Part shown: positions 10,843 through 23,215 of the stretch, piece after piece
Layout: every line of letters starts with the position of its first letter
Position numbering within the stretch: position 1 is the first letter of the stretch
Origin: Cymbomonas tetramitiformis
Lineage: Eukaryota > Chlorophyta > Pyramimonadophyceae > Pyramimonadales > Pyramimonadaceae
Reading direction: 5' to 3'
Assembly: GCA_001247695.2 (NCBI GenBank)
Contig: LGRX02026037.1
Span: forward strand, 46,830-110,829
DNA length: 64,000 nucleotides
Notes under the pieces: generated by a model
What the model was told of the DNA's origin: nothing
Database searches by the model: none
The model's input: only the letters and a program-made list of their open reading frames with translations
Position numbers and translations under genes: made by a program

Positions 10843-11370
10843 GATGAACCGGCTTCAGGCACAAGGTGGCAGTGCGCTGGCGGTGCAGATGCAGAGGGGC
10901 TCGGGTGGCTCAGCGAGGCTTAGGGGGTCCCATTCTTCGCTAGTGAGCTCCGGAGAATCCGGATGAGTGTCCCGAAGTGTGTGCTGAATTCTTTGATCCC
11001 CGGCGTGGGTACATAGTGCAGTCTCCTGTGGCTTCGGGGTGCCAAAGGATTCGCAAGGATAAGCATACACACACACACACCGAAGTGTGTGCTGAATCCT
11101 TTGATCCCCGGCGTGGGTACATAGTGCAGCCAGTCTTCTACGGCTACGGGATGCCAAAGGAGTCGGTACACGGATAAGCACGCACACATAGGTGGCTCAG
11201 CGAGGCTTAGGGGGTCCCATTCTTCACGAGTGAGCTCCGGAGATTCCGGATAAGTGTCCCGAAGTGTGTGCTGAATCCTTTGATCCCCGGCATGGGTACA
11301 TAGTGCAGCCGGTCTTCTGCGGCTACGGGGTCCCAGAGGAGTTGGTACAAGGATACGCCCACACACATAG
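10843..11370. repeat. Dispersed/tandem repeat family, copy 1
   Basis: The block starting GGGATGAACCGGCTTCAGGC and the unit CGAAGTGTGTGCTGAATCCT recur. The second unit starts near 10974, 11083 and 11262 here, and the whole block recurs at about 32,902-33,140 within the erlin intron. The family is dispersed over more than 20 kb. Confidence 0.85.
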
Positions 11371-11399
11371 GGCGGCCAGGCGAGTTGGCACCCCATGGG

Positions 11400-12285
11400 G
11401 CATATGGCTGGTACTACTTCCAGCTGCGGTGGCTGGTGAGTGTCCTCCAACCACTAGCAGTGTGCTCGACTGATTAAGCCTTCGATCAGATTATGGTGGC
11501 AGCTTCCTTGGAGGCGGATTCTCCTGACTGTGGTATATATCTACTTCCTCAAGTCATTCGAAGTTCACTTTTTGTTTTCAGCGTTTACAAATGTACTTAT
11601 ATCATCAGGGTGAGCAGGGCTCCTTAGTTTTTCATATTTTTTTGATAGCCTATGTTTGAAAGGGGTACATGGAGCCAATCGAGAGTGATTTTTTGTTTTG
11701 AAAAAAATAGTTGCGGCAGCCAGATCCACGAAAGCCTTGAAATGTGCAGACTGAAGAGGGTATTTAGGAGGCCGTGCTAACGAGGAATGCAAGGGCGTGT
11801 GATGAACCCCAACGTGCAAAGTTGGGAACTAGCATCCAGCCAAGAGTGCCACAAATTGTTTTGGGTGAAATTGTGGACTGTGGAAGTCACCGAGTTTACT
11901 ATATTGACAATCATATAAGATTGTCAAAACCCTCAGACTCAAGACCCCAAAACAGCCGTTTTCGGATGTTAACGCGTGAATAACCCAAAATCAAAAATGA
12001 ATGGGGCAAAATTGAGCTAAATTTTTCGAAGAACGTTTATATGGAGAATGCATTCCGCACATAATATATTTTGAACTGTGGAAGTTGCTGAATTTACTAT
12101 TTTGGAGTTTCCCCCACGGATCATGAGAAGAGGAAAAAACATACGCAACTTTTTAAATGAGTGAGAGAGAATTTTTTTTTCATGGCATCCGTGCTAAAGA
12201 ATTTAGCACTGGCGGGCTCATGCTAAGATGCGCTAGCATATGCCAGTGGCAGGCTCATGCTCATACACCACATGCCCTATACATG

Positions 12286-12320
<35 letters not shown>

Positions 12321-13460
12321 CACCAGTTCCAATATGAGCGTGTCATTTGCGATTTTCGAAGGTTTGGTTGCCAACTTGCACATTCAGAAATCACCAAACC
12401 CGCATGCGCTTCATCCTGTTCCATGCACAGGTGGCGCCAACGACACTTGGATACCGCGTGAACCTTCTCAATCAAATTCAAATTGAGATTTTGCATTGAT
12501 TTTCTGTGGGAAAAAAATCACATTGTTATCATATTACGGAGAAATTATACAATTGTTGACTAAGGTTTGTGTTGTGTCTGTTGACGCAAATTTTCATCAG
12601 GTTCGGGAGCTCATGCTCAAGTGGACTGGACATGCTGTGATAGCAGTTCAACGCATATGACAAACCGACAAGCGTGCGGCTTCTGTCATGAACTTAAATT
12701 CCATAGAAGTGTTCTAAAAGTAGTGGGATCTAACATTTAAAGGGGAACTGTGTAATCAGTTGATCCGTATGTTCCGTGTAGTATACAACCATTACTGATT
12801 GACTTGGCCTTATTGACAACCTTCCCGAAGTCCCCACCAAATCCATACCTGAGATCTAATCAGTGAGAGAGTATGCGATGGGATGCTATTTGAGTTTTGA
12901 TAAATTTGAAGTCCTCGCCCCATTAGGGGTCAAGTAATCAGTACCCTGCATCTGTAGTATAGCATAACATGGCGAGAGTGTTTAATAAGACAAAGAACTC
13001 CACTATCCACTGTGCCGTTGCCCCCGATAACCGAAAGCACCAATGCAAATATGAACTTGCAAATGCTTCAAAGTGAATGAATCCTGGGCATTCTTCCGTC
13101 TGCGCGAATAATGATGTGCGGTGTCAAGTCCAATATTCATGGTTTACCTTACGTATCCACATGGATGGACCATTCATCTCGCAAGATTAATGCCAAAGTC
13201 ATATGCATTCCCGATGCCCAATTGAATGATAACTAAATATGAAAGGGGGTAGTCGCAACATCATTGAATATTATATGTTGCCCACAATTGTTGCAATGTT
13301 ACCAACATATTTTTGAAACCTCGAATGAAGATGCTGGAAAGCAAATAAATTGCAGATGTATCAATCCGAAGCTTAGCAATGATCACAATGTCACTCCAGC
13401 TGCCGGTCCCAATTGAATCGCACCTTCCTAACTTGCATGGCAAACATCATCATCAGAAAG
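11400..13460. other. AT-rich intergenic DNA
   Basis: No coding pattern, RNA gene or transposon hallmark was seen in about 2 kb apart from the short GATA tract. Composition is clearly more AT-rich than the preceding 7 kb. Confidence 0.5.
12284..12320. repeat. GATA microsatellite
   Basis: About nine copies of GATA/ATAG in tandem. Confidence 0.95.
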
Positions 13461-13599
13461 CACCTCCTTCACTCCTTATATATTGTTTGCCACGCATTTG
13501 ATATACTTTTAATATACTTTGTATGCGCAAAATAGAACATTGTTGCAAAGGAAAGGCCATTTCGTAGGAAAAGCAGAGAAGTGACAGCTACTATTGTAG

Positions 13600-14010
13600 A
13601 AGCACATCGAATGCAGCCATGCGCCTGGAACGGAACAACCGCTTCAATGCCCTCTTCTTCGGCGAGATGCCCCAAGGTTTGCCCTGTTCGCGTGACCAAG
13701 GATGTTTCCTAGCTGTGATGGTGTTCTGGTACCAAGGGTAAGTGACTGATGTGAGCGGATGGAGGCAGTGAACGGATTTGCAGATGCGGCTTGACCCGGT
13801 CGAGATACTTGAGTGGGGCGCCGAGCTATTGAAGGTTGACGAGGAGTCTGAGGTAGGTGAGGAGGTCGCAGTTGTTGTGGGAGGCGGCTAAGTCGCTGAC
13901 CACTTGCCTGCAACAGCCAGACTACAAGACCTTCCTTCAATCTAGACAGGAAGCTCTCCTGCAGCATTTGGAGTCTGAGGGTCACTCGAATCTCCCCTAC
14001 TGGATACATT
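13600..14010. other. Possible exon fragments, strand ambiguous
   Basis: On the minus strand, 13670-13581 can read GKPWGISPKKRALKRLFRSR, ending in TAG after an AACAG acceptor; another frame there reads GQTLGHLAEEEGIEAVV. On the plus strand, 13865-13980 reads QLLWEAAKSLTTCLQQPDYK. These are mutually inconsistent and unassigned. Confidence 0.2.
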
Positions 14011-14714
14011 TATTACAGATCAAAATAGGAGGGGAAATGAAACCCACGGTCAGTGTAGCCCTTGCTCTGGAAAGTAGCGATGTGATACTATGTGATACCG
14101 CTGCTCTTCCACGAACACGCTGCTGTGTCCTCCTGTTGCCGGGGCCACCCTTACACCCGACTAAGCGATCGCAAAGTCACACGCACCGAATGGCGCATGA
14201 GGCACTCCATCTGACACCAGCCCACCAACATCCCAGTGGATAAGAGAAGCATGCAGGAACTGAGTGCGGCCGTGCCAAGATGACACATGCACACACTGTG
14301 AGAAGAGCGTGGATGACAGCAAGGCCCGTGGGCATTCTTCACTGCCATCTACGCGTACCAACACCTCGGCCATAGATTAAAGGTGCTGTGGTGGCTTGCC
14401 ACCCAGTGGCTCACTAAATGTGCATAGATTAAAGGTGCCACGGTCCATTGTCCACGCACTTCTGAATGACTTCAAACGCAAGCATCTTCACTTGACATGT
14501 ATTATGTTAATATTTGGTTCTCCTGATCGCATCAGGCTGCTGAGGAAGCAACAGGTCAAGGCCTGCCAGACATAGCTCTGCCCATGGGAAGCAGCCTCCC
14601 ATTCCTACTGCAGCCTTCGATCTTGGGAAGCTGGCAGTGAGGAGGACAGCAGTTGCATGGCACAAGGAGGACGAGGGGCCCAACACGCCTGCAGCTCATG
14701 TCTGTACCTGAGTC

Positions 14715-17547
14715 CTACCTGTCCTCCTGGCTAGTATCCTCCTCGTCATCCTCATCACCACTTCCTTCATTACTCCCCAGAGAGTCTTCATCAGAACTCT
14801 CGTCGCCGTCCTCGTCGTCGTCGTCGTCATTGTCTTCAGAATTGTCGTCCTCGGAACCCTCATCGTCGCTGACACCGTCATCTTCTGCCGCGCGTGCTTT
14901 GGCCACGGCTTCCGCTTGGGCCCTCCTCGCCCGTTCGAGGCCCTCGCGCTTGCGCTCTTCCCACTCCTAAGGGCGAACATACCAACCCTCCCCAACACCT
15001 ATTGAGTGCCACGTGGCCGGTTTGCGTGTACATCAAGCCTGGCGGCCTCCACCAAGTGCACGGGAACACGGCCACACGTGCTCCACCTCGGGCAAAGCAG
15101 CTGGTCAGCGGAAGAGCGGAGGGCGAACTGACGGGAGCTGACAGGAGCGTGCCTGGAGTTCCCCGGGATCGTCCTTGAGGACGTCGCGCGCCATCGTTTC
15201 TGCAAGATGGTCGAGAGGCACGCAACGGCCGGAGGTGGTCATGCTGCCCCGGCAGGTGGGGCAAAGAGCGCCCTCCGGCTTGTCCCTCTTGGCCGCGCGC
15301 CAGCCATCGCAGCAGACCCAGCAGAAGACATGCCCACATGCCAGTGAGCATGCCACTGCCAGTAGACCCTGCACACCCCCCTCGCCTTCCTAAGCTCGCT
15401 CCTTCCACTAAGCTATTGACAACTCCGGCCTGCGCGATGCCAGGCCGGGGCATTATTTTTCTGCCCGACGCGCTTCCGCACCAAGGCGTAAGGGGGGATG
15501 AGCCACTGCCCCGCAAAACTCACCCGGCAGATGACACACTCCAACGAAGGATCCAGCTCCTTCTTCACGGGTAACGTGGCGATCGGAGCATCTGTCTGAG
15601 GAGTTGAGGCCTGGTCAGCCTCCAGGGGGTTCTGCTCGGCTACCACCGGCCCTGCGCAGGAGACGAGACACGTGTCAAGCGAGGATACGAGACAGGTGTC
15701 AAGACAGGAGACGAGAAACGTACCAAGCCAGGAGACGAGACAGGTGTCAAGAAGGCTTTCTGCAGCCCTTGAGGCGAGTAGGTCTGCACCTTGCATGCGC
15801 CCGTCACACCAGCCGCTCAAAACTGCGCTCACAACAGAAGCGCACAGATGATGCTGGGATCGCAACTTGTGAACGGGGTGCCACTGAACAGCCGCAACAG
15901 AACGATCCAACGTCTGTTGACGAGCGCTGCTCGCAGGGGGCACAATCTGGCACTGGCACCAGGGACTTCTCTGCTCGCAGAGGGCACAATCTGGCACTGG
16001 CACCAGGGACCTCTCTGCTCGCTGCGCATATGCGCCGCCACTTTCGAGTCCGAACATACGTCGAAAACCCTTCGAAGGATCAGGGGCGATGTAAGATCGT
16101 CGAGAGGACGAGACTCGCCTTCTGACACGTCGGTGCGAGAAGCTATTCCTGCCTCTGGAACGGGACTTGGCACGTCCGGTATCGGCCGATCATTTTCGAG
16201 CCTCGCCATCAGGTCAGCCTCCTCCGTCCTGGCTTGCGGAGCAGTTGACGCCGCCTCGCCTGCGCGCCGACCGACCTCCCGCAACTCAGCCCTCCGCGGA
16301 GACAAGGTGGACAAGGCAAGCGAATAGTTCGTGCACGTCAACTAACGCGCCGACTTTATCACGGTTCTATGTGGGGGGTGAGGATAAGAGCTGCGGCGTG
16401 GAGATCTTCTGGTCTGTCAGCGCCGAAAGTGAACGGCATAAACAGGAGCCCAACGGAAACAATAGGACGCGGCGGTACCTCTGAGTGCTTGTGACGCAGC
16501 ATTAAAACAGGGCCTCAGCATGGAACATCAGGGTAGGCGTTCGCAAAGAGGGCGACCTGTTCTTGCGTGGGTAGCTGAAGAGTCATCGAGCTTTTGGCGT
16601 TTGCGTCCAGAGACTGTCGTAGAAAACGCTGCCCCCGATAGCTCGGTGGGACGAGCCTCCGTTGGGCAGGAGATGGGTTCGTCCGATAAGCCGCTCGCTG
16701 CAGTGCCCACTGCAGTTGCGCGGCGGGCTGCTGGGTCTCGAGGTGACGCGGAAGGACCAGGCTCCAACCGCTCATGCGCTGGGTAGTCAGCGGTCTCTCC
16801 CATCGCTTCAAAAAAATACTCGACAGAAGAGTCATTGGCGTTGTCAACGTGCATCGCACCGGGAGATGTCTTTTTGCTGTTGATGACACCAAAGCATATG
16901 CGATCACCCTCGTGAAGCGGTCGAGGCGCATTAGGCTCGAGGCGCACCCGATTCACATAAATCCCTGCACAGGAACGCGCAGCGATTGCAGTTAACCAAA
17001 AGTACGCGATATATCAAAGCACGGAGGTCGCAGGTGCACGCTGCCCCATGTTGTGACACCGCCTTCGTGGGCTCTGGGTGAATAGGGCGTTGATTCTCGG
17101 GACGAAGACAAGAGAGGAATGATCGCGCAGTTCGCACAAGGGCACGAAATCAACGCGTGGCAAGCCACAAACCACGCCTTGATGAAATAAAATATTTCAT
17201 TTCGTTTGAGCCCTGGAGCAGCCATTCTGATAATGCTGAAACCGCTGGAAATGCTGGGAAGGTGACTCACCGTTAGTTGAGTTATTGTCTGTGATAACAA
17301 ACCCGTTCGTACCATCTTCATGGGTGTCGGAGCTAATGATAGCGTGAGTTCGGCTTATCAGCACGCTTTTGTAAGGCAATACAGGTTGTAAACGTATGGC
17401 GGTCCCACTTGTCCCCGGAGCGCACTCTGGTACTCGTCCTAAAGTTATAGGAAGCGTGCAAACCGGAATCTGTTGTGGAATTCCAAGGTCGTGGGAGGTG
17501 GGTTTGGCTTCTCCGGAAAACTTGTCACATAATCTCAGACGATACAT
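14715..17547 (-). CDS. CHFR-like FHA-RING E3 ubiquitin ligase (multi-exon)
   Basis: Exon 1 (17547-17271) starts MYRLRLCDKF and carries the first half of an FHA domain, ending ISRTHAIISS...NSTN. Exon 2 (16964 to about 16557) continues it in phase with GIYVNRVRLEPNAPRPLHEG. ISRTHA and NSTNG are the phosphothreonine-binding FHA signatures. A low-complexity middle follows, then a RING finger split over two exons. ECVICR ends at 15524 before GTGAGT. GLLAVACSLACGHVFCWVCC begins at 15368 and leads to CPTCRG, giving all the expected C/H ligands. The last exon (14966-14715) is EWEERKREGL plus a coiled, very acidic tail. FHA followed by RING is the architecture of CHFR and RNF8. CHFR, a mitotic checkpoint ligase, also has a W after the C-x2-C, as here. 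Exons between 16557 and 15640 are approximate, and a 45-bp repeat lies in that stretch. Confidence 0.8.
15655..16030. repeat. Two short tandem repeats inside the FHA-RING gene
   Basis: About four 26-28-bp units around GGAGACGAGACAGGTGTCAA lie at 15657-15755. Two and a half copies of a 45-bp unit around GGGCACAATCTGGCACTGGC lie at 15925-16022. They flank or interrupt the linker between the FHA and RING exons. Confidence 0.75.
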
Positions 17548-18368
17548 CCCAGACAGGGCCTCCGCAGGTTTTTCACGATATCGAAATGTCAATATCTGAC
17601 ACCGGAGGTGATGCTGTTCATATAACCAAGTCGTGAGTCCACTTTTCCGTGGGGCATAGGGTTCTGGGAGTTAGCAGTCCCAACGAATGCTAGAGACCAA
17701 CTCGCCATGAAACTTACTACGGTGATAGGTTAGCTCGGGAACAAGATGTATAAAATTATGGAAGTATCCCAGCTATGCCCGAAGACGAAGACTTGTGAAG
17801 ATGTGCGAACAGTCATGATCATCTAGACCTCATACATAGTCATTAGTATCCTACGCTAGACATTCGATTGGTATCATACTTTCTAGAATTATCGAAAATG
17901 CTCTCAGCGCGCGGGGCGAGCAATTTCCCCGCGCGATACAGTCGAGTGTTAAGAAACGATTCGGCTGATTTACTGTGGACAGACGGCCATACAGACGAGA
18001 GTAAACGCAACCAGTGAGTGCAGTTTGCTGCACTTTCAATCGGTGATCACTCACTCTCACGTCACGGTCAGTCAGCTCAGCTGTAGCTGTAGAGGCTCGC
18101 TGAGACTTTACAACAGTGCATCGTCCTCGCCAATCTTCCTAATTCTCCACTGTGATTATTTGACACTTTAAAGGTGTTTTGACTCCCCCCTGCTCAAGAG
18201 AGCCTACAGTGTTCCCAATCACTGCTTTGCCCGCCAGCGTCGCAGAAAGAACAAGAGCAACAGATCTGGTTTGAACCGTAGCGATCGAAATACCCTTACA
18301 CGTTAACTGGACGCTACGCTTTACTATCCGTACGGTCACGACCGTTGTTAAGGGAGGTTGCGCCATCA
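17548..18368. promoter_or_regulatory. Shared upstream region of FHA-RING and Nup42-like genes
   Basis: The two genes diverge from start codons at 17547 (minus) and 18369 (plus), so this interval should hold both promoters. No specific element was recognised. Confidence 0.4.
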
Positions 18369-18510
18369 ATGCCGCCGAAAGTATGCCATCACTTTTTGCA
18401 AGGCAACTGCAGGTTCGGCAACAACTGCAAGTTTTCTCACGCCGGTGGCGGTAGTAACAGAGGCAATCAAGGAGGGTGGAATCAAAGTGGTTATCAGCAG
18501 CAGGGAGGCA

Positions 18511-18541
<31 letters not shown>

Positions 18542-19472
18542 CGGTGGACAACAAGGACGAAACCAAGGTTTTAACAACTCGTATACGCAACAAGGCTTCA
18601 ATAACCAGAGCAATCAAAACCGAAACTCAAGATATCAAGGGAACGGTAACTCATTCCAAGCCCTTCAAAATCAAGGATATCAAGCCCAACCACAGCAGAA
18701 AGGGGGGGGGCGAAACCAAGGCGGCGGGCGAGGAAAGCAGCAGCAGCAGCAGGGGAGTGCTACCTGGCAAGATAACAGTCCTCCCAACTGGCCACTAACA
18801 GCTTATGGCGAAGCCAATCAACCTAGCTCTATGACCGGTGACATAAGCTTCGAGGAACTTCGAGTATGTTCTCTGCTAGCGAAGGGACAAGGCGCGATGG
18901 CTCAACACTCGCAGGAATTTGGACAAGCTTGGGCGGAACGCGTGAACATTCTCAGGGCTTTAAACTCCGGGCAACAAATGCCACCTGGACACATGTATTC
19001 GTTCATGTCAGGACTTCCGCCAGAGAGATACCAGGTTCATCAGAGCCCTGCAGTTCCGGGCCCGGCCATGCCAGCAACTAGTCCCCCAGCCTTTACACAA
19101 GTGGCTAGACCAGGCAACTGGGCTGGGCCACAATCAGCGGCCCCTTTGGCCCCTTCCCCTTGGCAGTCTCCACCCGGCCCCTTCAGTCAACCCCAGACTC
19201 AGCCTCAACCTCAGCTTCAAACTCAGTTTCAACCTCAAATCCCACCTCAAATCCCACCTCAAATCCAACCTCAAATCCAACCTGCGCCAAGTCTGATACA
19301 GCCACAACCATTGGCCCAACCTCAAGGGCCTCAACCTGCTGCTCAGCCTGCGATCCCACCCTCGACAACACCAAGTCCTGTATCCCAAGGCCCTGACTCG
19401 CGGATATGGGAGGCTGAGTTTAAGACTGGTGCAATTCCCGAAGCAGCGCCTCCGGCCGAGTATTGTCGGTGA
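18369..19472 (+). CDS. Nup42/NUPL2-like CCCH zinc-finger nucleoporin (367 aa)
   Basis: One uninterrupted exon. The frame extends 8 codons upstream only from a TTG, so the ATG at 18369 (MPPKVCHHF) is preferred. Residues 6-24 form a single CCCH finger, CHHFLQGNCRFGNNCKFSH (C-x7-C-x5-C-x3-H), very like the N-terminal finger of Nup42. Then come Gly/Gln/Asn-rich low complexity including a CAG-encoded Gln run, a helical block (EELRVCSLLAKGQGA, then AWAERVNILRALNSGQQMPP) and a Pro/Gln-rich region. The C-terminus has EFKTGAIPEAAPPAEY, matching the Gle1-binding pattern F-x2-G-x-IP-x3-PP-x-E at the end of human and yeast Nup42. In those organisms Nup42 sits on the cytoplasmic face of the nuclear pore and helps Gle1 stimulate the DEAD-box helicase in mRNA export. 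Classical FG repeats are nearly absent here. Function is inferred from the finger and tail. Confidence 0.8.
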
Positions 19473-20495
19473 TACAAGTTTAACTGTGTATATATGAAAT
19501 TATGGGGCCCTTAGCCCACGCCGTATACGCCGGGGTCGCCGTCTGAACCTACGGCCTGAAGTGCGTTTTGATATTGAAGTGCAAGGGCGCGATTGTCCCT
19601 TGTAACTTGTGGTTCAAGCTGCCCGTCACAGATGTTTCTTCTTTTCATTTGGCAGTGGTGAACATTGCTAGTGTGAAATGAATCGACGTCAACCTAGCCC
19701 TTTGAACATTCAATATTAAATAATTCCGAGGATTTGGATGTGTCTGAGTGCTGACATGCATCGCGTAAGGTGTGGAACGTGCTTTGCACACGTCTAGAAG
19801 TTTGAACAATATTAAGAATGCGGCATTTCTCGAAAGTAAATTGTTTATCGACTGTAACGTATACAGCACGTGCTATTTTTTATACTAACATGGTCGCCAG
19901 AAAGTTCCGACATGTTGAGTGAGTCATGATTTTCCCCTAAGAGGTTATAAAAATCACTTGGGGATCGATAGTTCTGAACTTGTACTCGATAGTACTCAAC
20001 TTTGCGCACCATCCTTCAGTCTGTTGAAACTTGAAATGTTGAGCAGAAAACTGTCGGGGGCGATCCGAGACTACGGGGCGTCCAGAGACACCGATGCTGA
20101 GATAGCAGGAGCGAGGCTTGCTGACGCTTGTCCAGTGACCTGCGTTCCTTGAACATCTCCCGTGCGTGGTCTTGCCACATTGGCATCTGGTAGGCGTCGA
20201 TTCAGAAATAATGATATGGTACAAAGCTCTTGATGTATAAGTAGAGCATCAATTCCTAGCCGCCATGCGCAATCTAACCTAGGTCGCATTAGATGTCATT
20301 TTGTCTACGAGTAATCGCACTTTTAAACCTCTTTTGCAGGCCTACGAATATTTGACATAGGTCGCCACGCTGGGGCAGCACACATCGCATGCCCGATCGC
20401 AATGTCGGGGGGTACCCCGCTCGAAAAACAGGAGTCCTGGGTCGTACCCCCTCGAAAACGGAGTCCGGGGTTGAAAGAACGAATATGGTGCATTT
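19473..20495. other. 3' flank of the Nup42-like gene; no gene seen
   Basis: A TGTAA near 19600 could be a green-algal type polyadenylation signal. The rest of this 1-kb stretch has no recognisable coding or RNA feature before the LTR at 20496. Confidence 0.35.
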
Positions 20496-20708
20496 TGTCA
20501 GATATATAGTTCGGAGTGAATAAACTAGATAACTGGAAATAAACCCTGAGTTAAGGGTTTCGATGATCAGAACGGTAAAAGTCTCATTGATAAAAGAGAG
20601 ATACACATAAATACTAACGGGAGTTTCCCGACTACTGGTGACGGTCACCCAGCCTACTTTAGGAAGTGACAAGTAACAGATTAAACTGTCGGTGTGTCAC
20701 ATCCAGCA
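20496..20708 (-). repeat. LTR-C 3' LTR
   Basis: Plus-strand ends are TGTCAGATAT...CATCCAGCA. It is followed at 20709 by CACCACCTAGGGTGGTG, the palindromic purine-tract region in reverse. Confidence 0.85.
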
Positions 20709-21432
20709 CACCACCTAGGGTGGTGACCGGAGCTAGTAGTGAAACGAAGCAAACACACTCCCTACTTAACTTCAGGAGGAAACTGTAGCACACCTGGGGG
20801 CATGTACTCTTGGTCAAGGCGGTCCCAGGTCACAGCAAAGGTTGTCAGATATTGCTGTTAATTGCTAAAACCCTAAACACAACTCAAATTCAGAGAGCTC
20901 CTCTGCACATCTAGGAGGCTAAGCAATAGCTAATCTCTAGGCAGGCACGGTGTGATCAATCTCAGCCACTAGCGGTCTGCGGGACTGGCGGTCCGGCCCG
21001 GAGTAGCGTGAGGGTGAAGTAGTTGCCGGCCTCCGGGGCCGGTGGTAAATCATTCGTAGAAGAAATTTCTGAATCCTCGATCACAGCCGCATGGTCACCA
21101 GAGCTCGGCTCCTCGTCATCGGACGAGTACGGCGGTGGCGGGTAAGGCGGCGACGGCGGAACTGGCGGGTCGGGATCATATAGCCATGGCAGCCGCGGGA
21201 CATTGCGGAGAGTGCGGAATCCTTGCCGCAGCTCCCGATACCGCGTCTGTCGATGTGGCGGAATAGCAACCGTGCTCACACCACCCACCGCGTCGCCAAG
21301 ATCGTTACGATGCAACGTAGTTGTTGATCTTCCCGTAGTCGGGACTGCCGCGTAGCACCACCGACCGGTGGAGCCGTGCATGCGCGCGCATCGGCACCAC
21401 CGACACCGGCAACGGCGTGCGGTGCGGCGGTG

Positions 21433-21686
21433 TTATAGGAAGAATGATCTGGTAATATATTCGTAACGGGTGAATATATTAGCAGTAAAGCACAGAAAAC
21501 ACGCAGGGCCGGGTGCTCGGAACGGTGATAACATAAACTGATAAGTTAGGCTAACGCGGAGGCTAACTAGCAGGTCACGGATCGATGTCACGGCTAACTG
21601 GGTGTCACACGTCACACACACGGCGAGGGGTGAAACAGGGAGAAGCAGGCCCCCATACAGTGGGGGGGAAATCAGCTTCCCCGTGA
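21433..21686 (-). repeat. LTR-E 3' LTR
   Basis: Plus-strand ends are TTATAGGAAG...CCCCGTGA. Confidence 0.85.
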
Positions 21687-22961
21687 CACCACCTCACCCC
21701 GAAGGTGTGAGTGGACATCCCGAAGCAAGCAAACCCTAAAACCTAAACTCAATGTCACTTAATGTCTGGAGTCAGAGACCCAACTAGATGTAAACAAGCA
21801 TGGGCACTGTGCAGCAAGTGAATTGGCTAAGGCTAGAGTGCACGGTTCATTGCAAATGGCGGAATGGCGGCGGCGGAGTTCTTGATTGCAGAAGTCCTCG
21901 AGCGCCACGAAAACGATGAATCAGCCAATGCCCACGCGGTGCCAAAGCCAAAAGCGGCCTGGCACCACCAGAGCGAATGCGTCGCTGAAGAGGGGATAGG
22001 GAGGTGGAAGGTGGAAAATGCGGTGAGGGAACGCGATCGAGGCCATGGGGAGGAACTCGAAAGGGATGATGGAGAGGGGCGAAGTGGGCGTGGCAACATC
22101 ACCACACACCACTAGATGGTCAAGAGGTGGGGTGCAAGGCGAGGGCGAAGGGGGTGGAGGGACGAAGTCGAAGGAGTCAAAGCACTCGTTGTTGATGGCG
22201 AACGCGATGGACTCGAGCTTGGTGCTTGGTGTGTAAGCACCACCAGGCACCACCAGACCACAGTCCAAGGGAAGATGTCGTTGTCGAAGCAAGTCCAGTG
22301 CAGACCGAACTGCGGCCATGCGCGCACGCTGGCGTAGCGAGGCCATGATGTCAGCGGCTGCAAAATCTGGAAGGCGCGTCGATAGGGTTTTGTGGGTGAA
22401 AGGTAACTTTTCGAAAAATTAACCAAATCAAGCGATGGAGAAGTCAAATTGGGGTAGAATCCGACGAGGAAAACGGTGGTGACGTCAAAAACGTCGTACG
22501 GTAAACCAGTCACCCGGCAGCAGAGGCGCTGCTGGCCAGAGTGTTGAAGGACGTTGGGGAGACACGCCTGGAACGAAGCAGGATGCCAGAATTACGGTAA
22601 AAGTTGGAACGGATAAGAGCGGATTTGAACGGCAAAGTAAACCACCAATCACAAACGGTAGGCGGAGTACTCGAACGGGCAAAGACGGTAACGGAGATGT
22701 CTTCACACCGCTGACGGATAGGAACGAAGTAAGATGCCAGAATTTCGGCAAAAGTGGTAACGGATAAGTACGGATTGAACGGAAAAGCAAACCACCAATC
22801 ACAAACGGTAGGCGGAGTACTCGAACGGGTAAAGACGGTAACGGAGATGTCTTTAAACCGCTGACGGATTAGAACGGATAAGTACGGATGTAGAATCGGC
22901 GATGAGGCCGAAGCGAGTAAAATGCAGTGAGCACCACTAGCGCGGTACGGGACCGATAACC

Positions 22962-23215
22962 TTATAGGAAGAATGATCTGGTAATATATTCGTAACGGGT
23001 GAATATATTAGCAGTAAAGCACAGAAAACACGCAGGGCCGGGTGCTCGGAACGGTGATAACATAAACTGATAAGTTAGGCTAACGCGGAGGCTAACTAGC
23101 AGGTCACGGATCGATGTCACGGCTAACTGGGTGTCACACGTCACACACACGGCGAGGGGTGAAACAGGGAGAAGCAGGCCCCCATACAGTGGGGGGGAAA
23201 TCAGCTTCCCCGTGA
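22962..23215 (-). repeat. LTR-E 5' LTR
   Basis: Same sequence as 21433-21686; abuts the right-hand cggtg target copy. Confidence 0.85.

Larger units (their letters stand above)
21433..23215 (-). mobile_element. LTR-E: short non-autonomous LTR element nested in LTR-C
   Basis: 254-bp LTRs at 21433-21686 and 22962-23215 look identical base for base, so insertion is recent. The 5-bp target duplication cggtg is perfect (21428-21432 and 23216-23220). On the minus strand the leader after the 5' LTR is GGTTATCGGTCCCGTACCGC, and the tract before the 3' LTR ends GGTGAGGTGGTG. The 1.3-kb interior resembles that of LTR-D and carries no convincing protein. It sits in the LTR-C gag just after the hydrophobic segment. 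Confidence 0.85.

Noticed and set aside
18358..18798. Ser-rich 146-codon frame overlapping the Nup42-like gene
   Set aside because: A shadow of the CAG-repeat region in another frame; the CCCH finger and tail lie in the longer frame.
20962..21381. PPxY-like late-domain motif (PPPPYSSDDEE) in the LTR-C gag tail
   Set aside because: Proline-rich low complexity; no matching motif in the intact LTR-A gag.
22112..22513. Protein in the LTR-E interior
   Set aside because: The frame is not conserved with the related LTR-D interior and contains breaks in both, so it looks non-coding.
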